Shown here piece by piece: positions 11,014 to 20,033 of a DNA stretch of 64,000 bases. Each line of letters starts with the position of its first letter. Position 1 is the stretch's first letter. This stretch comes from Planctomyces sp. (GTDB lineage: Bacteria; Planctomycetota; Planctomycetia; Planctomycetales; Planctomycetaceae). A program made the translations under genes and the position numbers. The notes under the pieces are model-generated. The model did not search any database. It saw only the letters and a list, made by a program, of their open reading frames with translations, and was not told where the DNA came from. Location of the stretch: assembly GCA_005778225.1 (NCBI GenBank), contig SXPC01000280.1, positions 1-64,000 on the forward strand. Direction: 5' to 3'.

Positions 11014-11481
11014 TCAGCTTGTCTCTGGTTCATCACGTATCAGTCGCTTACCCATCGGGATTGCCTGATCTTGAACGAACCCCAGCTGACGGTAAAACTC
11101 GAGCACCGCAGTGTTCGTACTTCGCACCATCAGGTTCAGTTTCGGACATCCCAGCGATAACAGCTTCTCCTCAACCGCCAGCATCAACTTCTTCCCCAGC
11201 CCACGCCCCCGATACTCCGGATGCACCGCCAGATAATTCACCGACCCCCGATGCCCTTCGTATCCCCACATGACCGCCGCGATCAACGCCTGCGATCCCG
11301 GATCCCTCACCACAAAGATATCCCCATTCCCCGCCCCCAGCTTCCGATCAATATCCCGATGCGGATCATTCTGCGGATGGATCAACCCACACATCTGCCA
11401 CAACGCTAACAGATCGCTCCGATCAACATCATCCCGATAAGAGGCAATCAAATGATCCGTGAACCCATCCATTCCTATCAT
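11014..11481 (-). CDS. GNAT family N-acetyltransferase
   Basis: YLAVHPEYRGRGLGKKLMLAVEEKLLSLGCPKLNLMVR...AVLEFYRQLGF. Confidence 0.88.
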   Translation of the reverse strand: MIGMDGFTDHLIASYRDDVDRSDLLALWQMCGLIHPQNDPHRDIDRKLGAGNGDIFVVRDPGSQALIAAVMWGYEGHRGSVNYLAVHPEYRGRGLGKKLMLAVEEKLLSLGCPKLNLMVRSTNTAVLEFYRQLGFVQDQAIPMGKRLIRDEPETS

Positions 11482-11508
11482 CCTTGATACATCAGAAAGC
11501 CAGACTCC

Positions 11509-13371
11509 CTACTCCACCGTCACACTTTTCGCGAGATTCCTCGGGCGGTCGACGTTGCAGCCGCGTAGGAGTGCGATGTGGTAGCTGAGGAGTTGGAGTG
11601 GGACGCTGGTGACGATGGGTTGCATATATTCTTCGACTTCAGGGACGAAGATGACGTCGTCAGCGAGCTTGGCGATTTGTTCGTCGCCGTGGCAGGCGAT
11701 GGCGATGACGGGCCCGCCGCGGGCTTTGATTTCTTCCAGGTTGCTGATGATCTTCGGATAGATCCCGCCTTGAGGGACGACGAAGACGCTGGGTGTTTTC
11801 TCATCGACGAGCGCGATCGGGCCGTGTTTCATCTCGGCTGCCGGGTAGCCTTCGGCGTGGACGTAGCTGATTTCTTTCAGCTTGAGGGCTCCTTCGAGGG
11901 CGACCGGGAAATTATACAGTCGGCCCAGGTAGAGGAAGTTATTGAAGCCGGCGTATTTCTCGGCGATCTGTTTGACTTTGTCGTGACACTCCAGCGTCTG
12001 ACGAACTTTATTGGGCATGTCTTTCAGCTGACGAATCAGGCGTCTACCCGCGGGATAAGAGAGGTGACGCATGCGTCCGAGGAACAAGGCGAGTTCGATC
12101 AGGACCGTGACCTGTGACGTGAAGGCCTTCGTCGACGCGACGCCGATTTCCGGGCCAGCGTGAAGATAGATCCCGCCATCTGCTTCGCGGGCAATCGTCG
12201 AGCCGACGGTATTACAGATCGCCAGTGTCGGGTGCCCTTTGCGTTTACATTCCCGCATCGCAGCCAGGGTATCCGCTGTCTCCCCAGACTGGGTGATCGC
12301 GAAGACCATCGTCGTGTCGGACATCGGAGGATTGCGATAACGCAGTTCACTGGCATATTCGACTTCCGTCGGGATACGGGCGAACTCTTCAAGCAGATAC
12401 TCCCCGACCAACGCCGCGTGCCAGCTCGTTCCGCAAGCCGTCAGGACGATCCGATCAATCCGTCGCAGTTGCTGAGCAGTGAGGTTCAGACCGCCGAAGA
12501 CCGCGGTTGCTTCGTCTTCATCGAGTCGACCGCGGAGCGCATTCTCAATCGAAATCGGCTGCTCGAAGATTTCCTTAAGCATGTAGTGGGGATAGTCGCC
12601 CAGATCGCTATCTTCACTGACGTTCTGCAGAGTCGTAATCGAAGGAGCAGTGACGCCCGTATCGCGGTGAATGATCTCGAAACCGGATGGCTCGATGATC
12701 GCGATCTCACGATCCGACAGGTAGACGACGTCATTCGTGTAACCACGGAACGGCGTCTGATCGGACGCGACGAAGAACTCCTTGTCACCGACCCCAATGA
12801 CCAACGGGCTTCCCTGACGTGCCACGAACAGCGTCTCCGGCAGATCGCGGAACATGATCGCCAGACCGTACGTTCCCTTGAGCATCAGGATCGTATGCTC
12901 GAGGGCGAGGGTCGCATTCTCTTTGGGACCGTTTTCGGGAGTCAGCTTCTTCTGATCTCGATAGTGGTGCGCCAGAAGATGCGCGACGACTTCGGTGTCG
13001 GTTTCTGTGATGAACTTGTAGCCGAGTGCGACGAGTTTGGCTTTGAGTTTCGTGTAGTTCTCGATGACCCCGTTGTGCGCGAGGACGACTTCCCCATCAC
13101 CCCCTAGGTGCGGGTGGCAGTTGATGTCGGTGACTTGACCATGGGTCGCCCAGCGGGTGTGGCCGCTGCCCATCGTGCCTTTGAGAGGATCGGTTTTGAG
13201 CAGACCGCCGAGTTCGAGGACACGACCCGTCTTCTTACGCAGTGAGAAGACGCCGTCTTCCAGCGTCGCCATCCCGGCGGAGTCGTAGCCTCGGTATTCG
13301 AGTCGATGAAGTCCTTCCAGCAAGAACGACGGTGCATCCCGATGGCCCACATACCCGACGATTCCACACAT
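11509..13371 (-). CDS. glmS: Glutamine-fructose-6-phosphate aminotransferase (isomerizing)
   Basis: MCGIVGYVGHRDA N-terminus (class II GATase Cys), two SIS domains, C-terminal NVDRPRNLAKSVTVE. Start moved to the MCGI Met. Confidence 0.96.
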   Translation of the reverse strand: MCGIVGYVGHRDAPSFLLEGLHRLEYRGYDSAGMATLEDGVFSLRKKTGRVLELGGLLKTDPLKGTMGSGHTRWATHGQVTDINCHPHLGGDGEVVLAHNGVIENYTKLKAKLVALGYKFITETDTEVVAHLLAHHYRDQKKLTPENGPKENATLALEHTILMLKGTYGLAIMFRDLPETLFVARQGSPLVIGVGDKEFFVASDQTPFRGYTNDVVYLSDREIAIIEPSGFEIIHRDTGVTAPSITTLQNVSEDSDLGDYPHYMLKEIFEQPISIENALRGRLDEDEATAVFGGLNLTAQQLRRIDRIVLTACGTSWHAALVGEYLLEEFARIPTEVEYASELRYRNPPMSDTTMVFAITQSGETADTLAAMRECKRKGHPTLAICNTVGSTIAREADGGIYLHAGPEIGVASTKAFTSQVTVLIELALFLGRMRHLSYPAGRRLIRQLKDMPNKVRQTLECHDKVKQIAEKYAGFNNFLYLGRLYNFPVALEGALKLKEISYVHAEGYPAAEMKHGPIALVDEKTPSVFVVPQGGIYPKIISNLEEIKARGGPVIAIACHGDEQIAKLADDVIFVPEVEEYMQPIVTSVPLQLLSYHIALLRGCNVDRPRNLAKSVTVE

Positions 13372-13722
13372 AGATCGATCCGCTTCCGGCTGAAAAGTTC
13401 GGTTCAAGATAACTGGGCAAAGAGGGGAGCAATCGCTGGTCTCGCCCCTCCACTACGGCCTGTTCACGGGTGAATTCTATGACGTAATTCGCCAGCGGGT
13501 AAATAGGGATCAGTCGGCGCACAATTCCGCATGTTGACCAAACACCACAAACCGGCTCAATCGTCGATGTGCTTTGGTCCAAGCGAGATCGGAACGAGGG
13601 AGGCTGTGGTTCTCCACTGCGACGATTCTTCAAAAAAAGTTCTTGAGAACCCCACACCTAACTGTTAATGTGTCGACCTATTCAGGATCAGGACTTCCTC
13701 ATTCACGATAAGGGCGATTTTC

Positions 13723-14397
13723 ATGGTTTCGATCTGGACCGTTCAAATTGAAAAGGCAACTGCGTTCTTCGGGTTCGATGAATCGCAGTTCTTCTATATG
13801 TCCTTTACCGGTCTGCTCGATCGCGGGAGCAAGAAGGCCAAACAGGCGATGGAACTGTTGCTCAACGGGGAGAGCATTGATCCCGTGATTGCTCAGACGG
13901 GAGCAAAAACCAGAGTCGCGCCCCTCGCGAACATTCAGTCGATCGCTGCGAAGAAACACTCTGACGCGATCAAGATCACCTATCTTCGTCCGGATAACGG
14001 CAAGCTCGATCACTTTGAATTTGTTTTGAAGGATGGGAAAGAACTGGAGAACGCGACAGTCTCTCTGGCTGCCGCCGTGAATCGACCAAGTCAGGTCACT
14101 CGTCAGGAAGTTTCTTTCCTGGAAGCCGCGACCGCGCCTGGAATTGTGATGGTCGTCGTCACGATTCTCTCACTGGCTGTCATCGCAACTGCTCGCGACC
14201 TGGCGGCTGGCAAAGCCATCGAGATCTCAGGACGTCGACAAGGCTTGAAACGCCTGCTCGTCACCATCGCGGAAACGCTCGGCGAAACGAATGCCTACAT
14301 CGTCGGCGGGCTGCTGATCGCAGGGAGTATTGGATACCTGGTGATGCGAATCGTGAAACGTCCTGCTCAGGATGTGATTACGTTTGAGGCTGCGTAG
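13723..14397 (+). CDS. Hypothetical membrane protein (224 aa)
   Basis: ATG start, two hydrophobic segments. Its TAG stop lies in a family A repeat. Confidence 0.7.
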   Translation: MVSIWTVQIEKATAFFGFDESQFFYMSFTGLLDRGSKKAKQAMELLLNGESIDPVIAQTGAKTRVAPLANIQSIAAKKHSDAIKITYLRPDNGKLDHFEFVLKDGKELENATVSLAAAVNRPSQVTRQEVSFLEAATAPGIVMVVVTILSLAVIATARDLAAGKAIEISGRRQGLKRLLVTIAETLGETNAYIVGGLLIAGSIGYLVMRIVKRPAQDVITFEAA

Positions 14398-14414
14398 GGT
14401 CCGCTGTGCGGACC
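14392..14414 (+). repeat. Repeat family A, copy 2
   Basis: GCGTAGGGTCCGCTGTGCGGACC. Confidence 0.9.
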
Positions 14415-14498
14415 AATAATCGACGCTGAGTGACTGACGTGTGTGATGACTTCCCAATGATGAGGACCTCGCCTTTTTTCAATCTCGCGAAAACAACG

Positions 14499-14519
14499 GT
14501 CCGCACAGAGGACCCTACG
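14499..14519 (-). repeat. Repeat family A, copy 3 (inverted relative to copy 2)
   Basis: GGTCCGCACAGAGGACCCTACG, one mismatch to consensus. Confidence 0.85.
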
Positions 14520-15603
14520 GGGAGGGAGTTGCTTCTGTGAAACAGAGAACGACGGCTAAGCCGCTGGCGGAGGTGTGGCTTTGGATGCGTCTGCCGGCTG
14601 GTTGGGCCCAGTCTTCGCCGAAGAGGTAGAGGTTACCACGTTTGTTTTTCCAGGCGGCGTTGGCGTTGGTGACCATCCAGGGGCGAAATTCTTCGCGGTT
14701 GCAGTCTTCAATCAACAGTTTCATGTAGCGGACGAAGATGCCTTTGAAGGCACCGCCGTCGCCGGAGCCTTCGGGTTGGAGGATGCGTTCTTCAGTGCGG
14801 CAGAGATGGTTCTTGGTCCATTGGGCGGTTTTGATGGCGTCGTCGAGATAGGTCTGGTCGTTGGTTTGTTGATAGAGGAGGACTGCGGCGCCGATGTAGG
14901 TTCCCTGGTTGTAGGTCAGGGAGAATTTCGCAACATGGTTATCGTTGCCCGCTTTGTCGCGGCCGATGCTGTCGAAGATTTTGCCCGTGCCGTCGGTGAG
15001 AGTTTTCTTCTGCCAGGCGAAGAGGCTCTTGGCTTTCTCGAGGTACGACGGGTCTTTCAGGAGGACTGAGAGGCGGACCGCGGCGATGACGGCGGGGGCG
15101 TTGAGGCAGGTATTTTTCGAGGTTCGTTCGTTGATCCAGTAAAGGCCGCCGCCGTATTTGTCGTCGAGGAAGTTATCGTAGACGAAATCGAAGCTCTCCT
15201 TGGCTTTGGTCAGGTAGCGCTCGTTGCTGGTGATCTTGTACGCGCGGGTGCAGGCGATGGCCCACCACATGATGTCGTCGTTGAATTTGTTTTTCGTCCA
15301 GTCTGGGTTATCGCGGACGAAGCCATCGTAGAGGTCGTCGATCTGCTGTTTGACTTTGGGATCGCCCGTGCGGTCGTACTGGTCCATGACGACGTCCCAG
15401 ATCTGGGCGGTGAACCAGAAGTCGGCTTTTGTTTCGCCACGGAGGTCTTTGCGGACGACTTTCTCTTTCGCGTCCCAGAATGTTTTATTGAAGGCGTCGA
15501 AGGCTTCGTCGGCTTCTTTGGGAGTGACGGCGAAGCAGCGGGTTGCAGTTGTTGTGATCACAACCAGCAGGAGGAGGGGTTTGAAGAATCGGGAGGTCAT
15601 CAC
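14515..15603 (-). CDS. Secreted glycoside hydrolase family 76 (alpha-mannanase-like)
   Basis: Signal peptide; KFNDDIMWWAIACTRAYKIT (GH76 DD motif); GGGLYWINERTSKNTCLNAPA. Confidence 0.85.
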   Translation of the reverse strand: MMTSRFFKPLLLLVVITTTATRCFAVTPKEADEAFDAFNKTFWDAKEKVVRKDLRGETKADFWFTAQIWDVVMDQYDRTGDPKVKQQIDDLYDGFVRDNPDWTKNKFNDDIMWWAIACTRAYKITSNERYLTKAKESFDFVYDNFLDDKYGGGLYWINERTSKNTCLNAPAVIAAVRLSVLLKDPSYLEKAKSLFAWQKKTLTDGTGKIFDSIGRDKAGNDNHVAKFSLTYNQGTYIGAAVLLYQQTNDQTYLDDAIKTAQWTKNHLCRTEERILQPEGSGDGGAFKGIFVRYMKLLIEDCNREEFRPWMVTNANAAWKNKRGNLYLFGEDWAQPAGRRIQSHTSASGLAVVLCFTEATPSP

Positions 15604-15957
15604 AGGCAGGGTTCCAGGCAGGAGGACAAGGGAAGGCAGGAACTATGAATTAACACGAGACGGACCGGCTCGCTATTGGAAAACGGGTGAAATATTGATT
15701 GAAAGTTCAGGATCGTACCGTGAAATGTTTGCAGGGTGGTCGAGATCGAGAAATCCGAATGTGTCATTGTGTCTATGTCAAACGAGGCAAACGCTACCGT
15801 CGTCCCTGATAACATGGTACAACGGAAGTGTCAGATTTTGTCAGTGTCGTCTTGTTTTTGGACCTTCCGCGCGCGACAGTCTGGCGACCGCGTCTGCTCT
15901 CGCTAGAGAGAGTTCAACGATCTTCTTCCTACAAACCTTCGATGAGGCAAACCCGCT

Positions 15958-16614
15958 ATGCAGCGCCCCGTTCTCTCCCTCCGCTCGCTCGTTCTTGTTC
16001 TGTCTGCACTGGTCATCACCAGCAGCGCGACCATCACCAATGCTGTTGCTCAAGAAGAGAAGAAAGAGGAATGGATCACTCTCTTCGATGGCAAGACCCT
16101 GGATGGCTGGGAGCAGATTGGTGGTAAAGGTAAGAGCAAGTGGGAAGTTGTCGATGGGGTCATCGTCGGTACCGGCGATGTTTCCATGCTCGTCAACACC
16201 ACTGGTCCCTACAAGAATTTCAAGTACCGCGCTGAAGTCAAAATCAATGATAAAGGGAACTCAGGTCTGTACTTCCGCACGACCCGCCGACCGGGCTTCA
16301 TGGATGGATACGAGGCGCAAATCAACAGCAGCCACACCGACCCGATCCGCACCGGATCGCTGTACGGCATGTGCCACATCTACAAAGAACTCGCCAAGCC
16401 AGACACCTGGATGACTTATGAAGTCGAAGTCAGCGACGACAAATGGCGTGGCCGGGACATGACTCGCATCAAGTTCTCCCTCGATGGTGAAGAACTGTAT
16501 GAGTATTACGACTTCGACAAGACGTATGGCCCTGGCCACTTCGCGTTTCAACAACACGATCCAGGCAGCAAGGTTGAGATCCGCAAAGCGGAAGTGATGC
16601 CGCTGAAGGACTAA
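15958..16614 (+). CDS. Secreted DUF1080 (3-keto-disaccharide hydrolase-like) protein
   Basis: Signal peptide; WITLFDGKTLDGWEQIGGKGKSKWEVVDGVIVGTGD; NSGLYFRTTRRPGFMDGYEAQI. Confidence 0.9.
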   Translation: MQRPVLSLRSLVLVLSALVITSSATITNAVAQEEKKEEWITLFDGKTLDGWEQIGGKGKSKWEVVDGVIVGTGDVSMLVNTTGPYKNFKYRAEVKINDKGNSGLYFRTTRRPGFMDGYEAQINSSHTDPIRTGSLYGMCHIYKELAKPDTWMTYEVEVSDDKWRGRDMTRIKFSLDGEELYEYYDFDKTYGPGHFAFQQHDPGSKVEIRKAEVMPLKD

Positions 16615-16631
16615 GCTTGATGCGATTCTGA

Positions 16632-16662
16632 ATGTGTGCCACGTCTGTGTCAGCCGTGGAGA
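16632..16662 (-). repeat. Repeat family D, degenerate inverted copy
   Basis: The reverse complement CCACGGCTGACACAGACGTGGCACAC resembles the D consensus GCACGGCTGGCACAGCCGTGGCACAC. Confidence 0.65.
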
Positions 16663-16672
16663 TGGGCGCGTG

Positions 16673-16713
16673 ATGCGCGACCGCACGGCCGACACGGCCG
16701 TGGCACACGGGGA
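16673..16713 (+). repeat. Repeat family D, copy
   Basis: ATGCGCGACCGCACGGCCGACACGGCCGTGGCACACGGGGA; matches 32922..32962. Confidence 0.85.
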
Positions 16714-16741
16714 TTTGAACGAGATCGACTGCGTTATTCAA

Positions 16742-16805
16742 TTCGCAGAGGTCCCTCATCCGACCTCGAAGACTCGGCCACCTTCTCCCCGGGGGAGAAG
16801 GGACA
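16742..16805 (+). repeat. Repeat family B, copy 2
   Basis: Both ends match copies 1 and 3; the central segment differs. Confidence 0.85.
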
Positions 16806-16813
16806 AAAGTAGA

Positions 16814-16853
16814 AGACGCCTGCGGGGAGTGAAAGCTTCTGCGGGCGTTTTTT
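16814..16853 (+). terminator. Probable Rho-independent terminator
   Basis: ACGCCTGCGG...CTGCGGGCGT stem (two G-U pairs) followed by a T6 tract. Confidence 0.6.
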
Positions 16854-17151
16854 GTTGCGCAGGGCATGGTTGTTCTCCTGGATCGAGTGTCGTTGGATTT
16901 AAAATGATCGGGACTATGTGGTCGTGCACTCCGCAGGGTCCCTCTATCTATACGGGAAAGTGTTGCGCATTTGGGGAGGTTTTGAGGTCGCTGGAAAGTG
17001 GGTTGCAGAGTGGGTGTTGGTGTAACGTGTTGGTGGGGTGAGGGTTGTTTTTAGACGGGGATTCGGTGGGGAGTTTTAAGACAGTCAGTCTGAGAATCAG
17101 TTTTTTGAACCGCGGAGGAGGGAGGATGTGAAGTTGATGTTCGTTGTGAAA

Positions 17152-17183
17152 CTCGAAGAGCACTGGCACAGCCAGTGGCACCC
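17152..17183 (+). repeat. Repeat family C, copy 1
   Basis: CTCGAAGAGCACTGGCACAGCCAGTGGCACCC. Confidence 0.85.
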
Positions 17184-17222
17184 TATGATTGAACCTGGGG
17201 CTGTTTGAATTGTCAGCTGGGG

Positions 17223-17870
17223 ATGAGCAAACTCAATCGCGATTATGAAGTTGTCCCGCTGGTTCAGTTGCCGAATATGCCGGGAGTTCCGGTTTACTAT
17301 TATCCTGGGGCAAGTCTGGAAGGCGGGAAAGGCGGATCGCTGTATCTGGTGAAGCCGGCATGCGGTCAGAACTGGGTGGGAGTTTTTGCGTATGGCGACT
17401 GTCATGGAATACAGATGGAAGACGGACCTTTCGCCGATGATCGGACAAATTATGTTTCCATCTTGAGTGATGGTTTGCTCTATCGTGTCGATGTCACCGA
17501 GCCTACCTGTTATTCCGTCGAGACCTATGTGAGGACCGGTTCTGCTGTTTATGACCCTGCGAGTGAACTTGTCATTCTGGTGAGTCGTGAATTTGTCGAG
17601 GTATTTCGAGAAGACATCAGGCTGTGGCGGATTGATGGCACGTTCTACGATCTTGATGAGATTCGTTTCAAAGGGGGACTTGTTTGTGTCACGGTGAATG
17701 CGTGTGGAAAGTGGTACTCACTTGGAATCGATCTCAAAAGTGGCGAGGTTCAGGAACGTTATGAGCTTTATGAAGAACCAGATGATGCTTACGAGTCTGA
17801 ATATCAAGCGGGATGGCTTATCAAACTCTGGCGTCAACTTCGGTTGTGGTTTTGGCGTCGGAATGCATGA
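17223..17870 (+). CDS. Hypothetical protein
   Basis: MSKLNRDYEVVPLVQLPNMPGVPVYYYPG...; dominant ORF of its region. Flanked by direct family C repeats. Confidence 0.65.
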   Translation: MSKLNRDYEVVPLVQLPNMPGVPVYYYPGASLEGGKGGSLYLVKPACGQNWVGVFAYGDCHGIQMEDGPFADDRTNYVSILSDGLLYRVDVTEPTCYSVETYVRTGSAVYDPASELVILVSREFVEVFREDIRLWRIDGTFYDLDEIRFKGGLVCVTVNACGKWYSLGIDLKSGEVQERYELYEEPDDAYESEYQAGWLIKLWRQLRLWFWRRNA

Positions 17871-17871
17871 A

Positions 17872-17903
17872 TTTGAAGAGTACTGGCACAGCCAGTGGCA
17901 CCC
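17872..17903 (+). repeat. Repeat family C, copy 2
   Basis: TTTGAAGAGTACTGGCACAGCCAGTGGCACCC. Confidence 0.85.
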
Positions 17904-17918
17904 GTCAGAGGTGAGAAA

Positions 17919-17949
17919 TTCAAGAGGACTGGCGGAGCCAGTGGCAGTC
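17919..17949 (+). repeat. Repeat family C, copy 3 (variant)
   Basis: TTCAAGAGGACTGGCGGAGCCAGTGGCAGTC. Confidence 0.7.
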
Positions 17950-18005
17950 GGGGTAATGTGGCAGTCGGGATTTGTCAGTGATCGCTTTGGCAGACGGAAT
18001 CAGGA

Positions 18006-18932
18006 ATGTTTTTCATCAATCGATTGGTGCAGGCTTGTGACTTCAAGAGACTCGATGATGTCATCCATGTGAGCGATCCGTTTTTATACGGCGAGTTGAG
18101 TCATGAATCGATTCCAGATTTGCTACAAAAACGCCGGACTTATTACATCGAAATCAATGCGAGTTTCAGACACTACTTTCATTTGAAAAAACAGCGATTC
18201 TTAAAAGCGAATCATCCTAATCCGATGTTGATGCTTATGGAAGACGGCCCTGAAGTCATCGCGGAGGCGACCGAAAGAATTCTCGAACAAAAGAGTGGCA
18301 TACGAATTCTGATTGAACCCATTCTGATTCGTGATCTGATCTTTGCGTCGTTTGTTGCGACCTGGATCGATGAGATTGGTTTGCGGTATGGACGGGAGAT
18401 TCCCATCACCGTCGATCTCCTGAGTTGCTTCAACCTTACGGGGCATTCCCATCTGCTGACGAAGAACCAGAGGTCTTTCCTGACCACTTTCTGGAAGTCG
18501 TATGTTGCGGGCAAGCACAAAACGATCCGTCAGTTGCTGAATCGCGACGCGGGAGATTATTGGAAGACGGAGAGTCTATGGAGTGAATACTCCTTATTCA
18601 TTCCGAGGAGAAAGCGCGCTCATTTGTGTCTCTGTGACCAGACGATACTCTCTGCGTTTCGGGTTCGGAAATGGAGTCCAGCAATCGATGTCGTACGAAG
18701 TTCGACGAAGCTTGTTTATCTGGTTGGCGACGACAGTGTTTTGTGGCGATTAGCTGAGTGGGCACAGCTTGAGGATGGGCGTTACTTGAAGACTTGCGTC
18801 GAAACCCCGGTGAAGGTCCGATATCGGCAGATCTATTTTCGATTGACGATGGAAGGCCAGCGGATTTTGACAAGCGGGTTGAGTGGGGAAGATCGACTGA
18901 CGCTATCGCCGATGATGGGGATGGCGTATTGA
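18006..18932 (+). CDS. Hypothetical protein (308 aa)
   Basis: Long ORF without competing ORF; no family recognised. Confidence 0.65.
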   Translation: MFFINRLVQACDFKRLDDVIHVSDPFLYGELSHESIPDLLQKRRTYYIEINASFRHYFHLKKQRFLKANHPNPMLMLMEDGPEVIAEATERILEQKSGIRILIEPILIRDLIFASFVATWIDEIGLRYGREIPITVDLLSCFNLTGHSHLLTKNQRSFLTTFWKSYVAGKHKTIRQLLNRDAGDYWKTESLWSEYSLFIPRRKRAHLCLCDQTILSAFRVRKWSPAIDVVRSSTKLVYLVGDDSVLWRLAEWAQLEDGRYLKTCVETPVKVRYRQIYFRLTMEGQRILTSGLSGEDRLTLSPMMGMAY

Positions 18933-18944
18933 GAGTTTGAAGAA

Positions 18945-18977
18945 ACTGGGGGTCAGCTAGTAATCCTGACCTCAGCC
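18945..18977 (+). repeat. Repeat family E, copy 1 (ACTGGGGGTCAGCTAGTAATCCTGACCTCAGCC)
   Basis: Matches 28413..28445, including the loop bases. Confidence 0.8.
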
Positions 18978-19163
18978 ATCCGCCTGATTTTCCTCGGTGG
19001 AAAAGTACAATTTTGAGTCAGGAGCGTATTGATTACACAGGCAGGAATATCTGTGCCAACGTAGAAAGCATCGGAATGCTTTTCTGAATACAAGTAAGTG
19101 TTTATGATCGAAAGCCTTGCCCGAGCCAACCTGCCCTCCCTCTTTCTTCCCACCGGCTGAATC

Positions 19164-20033
19164 ATGAGCGCATCTGAATCTGCCTCTGCTGGATCACTGT
19201 CTGCCAAAGCCAAGTCACGTCGTGTGTTGACCACGCGGGTGTTACTGGGGCTGATGTTGCTGATTCTTGTGCTGGGGGTGCGATTTGTGCTGCATCTGGT
19301 GCTGCCGCGGACTTATGACGCGCGGGGTGAGGTGCTGGAGATTGAGTTGCCGCCGAAGCAGCCGGAGTTTGAGGGGCTGTTTTATTGTCTGCGTGAGCAG
19401 CCGTTGGGGATCGTGGTATTGGGGACGGGGAATGGGGGGTGGTCGTACTGGGAAGAGAAGACGGCGACGCATTTATCGGAAGCGGGATTTGCGGTGATTG
19501 GCTGGGACTATCGCAAGTACGTGACGACGCGTGAGTTCGCGCATGATGATCTGATTGACGGATTCGTCGCGGCTGTCGAGGCGGTCTATGAGCGGACGGG
19601 GTGCGATCAGGATATTCCGATCTGGTATGGCGGGTGGTCGACCGGGGCGGAGCAATCAGTGGCAGCGGCATCGTCTCCGAGGCGTCCGGAGAACCTGATC
19701 GGCTTGTTGCTCGCGGCACCAGCGTCGCGTGGTCGATTTGGGCTGGAGACCAGCGACCTGTTGGGAGTTCTCCCCACCGGGCCCGACAGCTTTGCGATGA
19801 CGGACATGGCGCCGGGGCTAGATGGTTTGCACGTGGCTCAGTTTGTCGCGGGGCTGGATCCGATGGGGGATGTTGCATGGCTGGAGGCGTTAAAGACTCC
19901 GTACCGACGATTCGAACTTCCCACTGCGCTGCATGATATGGGGGGCGCCGGGCCGGCCTTTCAAGGGCTCGTCGACGAGGCGATCCGCTGGAGTCTCGAG
20001 GGGACTCGCTTTGAGGGCAGGGTTGATTTCTGA
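19164..20033 (+). CDS. Membrane-anchored alpha/beta hydrolase, AcvB/VirJ-like
   Basis: N-terminal TM; GIVVLGTGNGGWSYWEEKTATHLSEAGFAVIGWDYRKY; nucleophile elbow IWYGGWSTGAEQ; candidate catalytic His in LHDMGGAG. Confidence 0.7.
   Translation: MSASESASAGSLSAKAKSRRVLTTRVLLGLMLLILVLGVRFVLHLVLPRTYDARGEVLEIELPPKQPEFEGLFYCLREQPLGIVVLGTGNGGWSYWEEKTATHLSEAGFAVIGWDYRKYVTTREFAHDDLIDGFVAAVEAVYERTGCDQDIPIWYGGWSTGAEQSVAAASSPRRPENLIGLLLAAPASRGRFGLETSDLLGVLPTGPDSFAMTDMAPGLDGLHVAQFVAGLDPMGDVAWLEALKTPYRRFELPTALHDMGGAGPAFQGLVDEAIRWSLEGTRFEGRVDF

Noticed and set aside
12160-13107. 315-aa plus-strand ORF opposite glmS
   Set aside because: Antisense shadow of glmS.
17152-17949. Family C repeats considered as a CRISPR array
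   Set aside because: Copies are irregularly spaced (about 690 bp and 15 bp) and there are no regular spacers and no cas genes.
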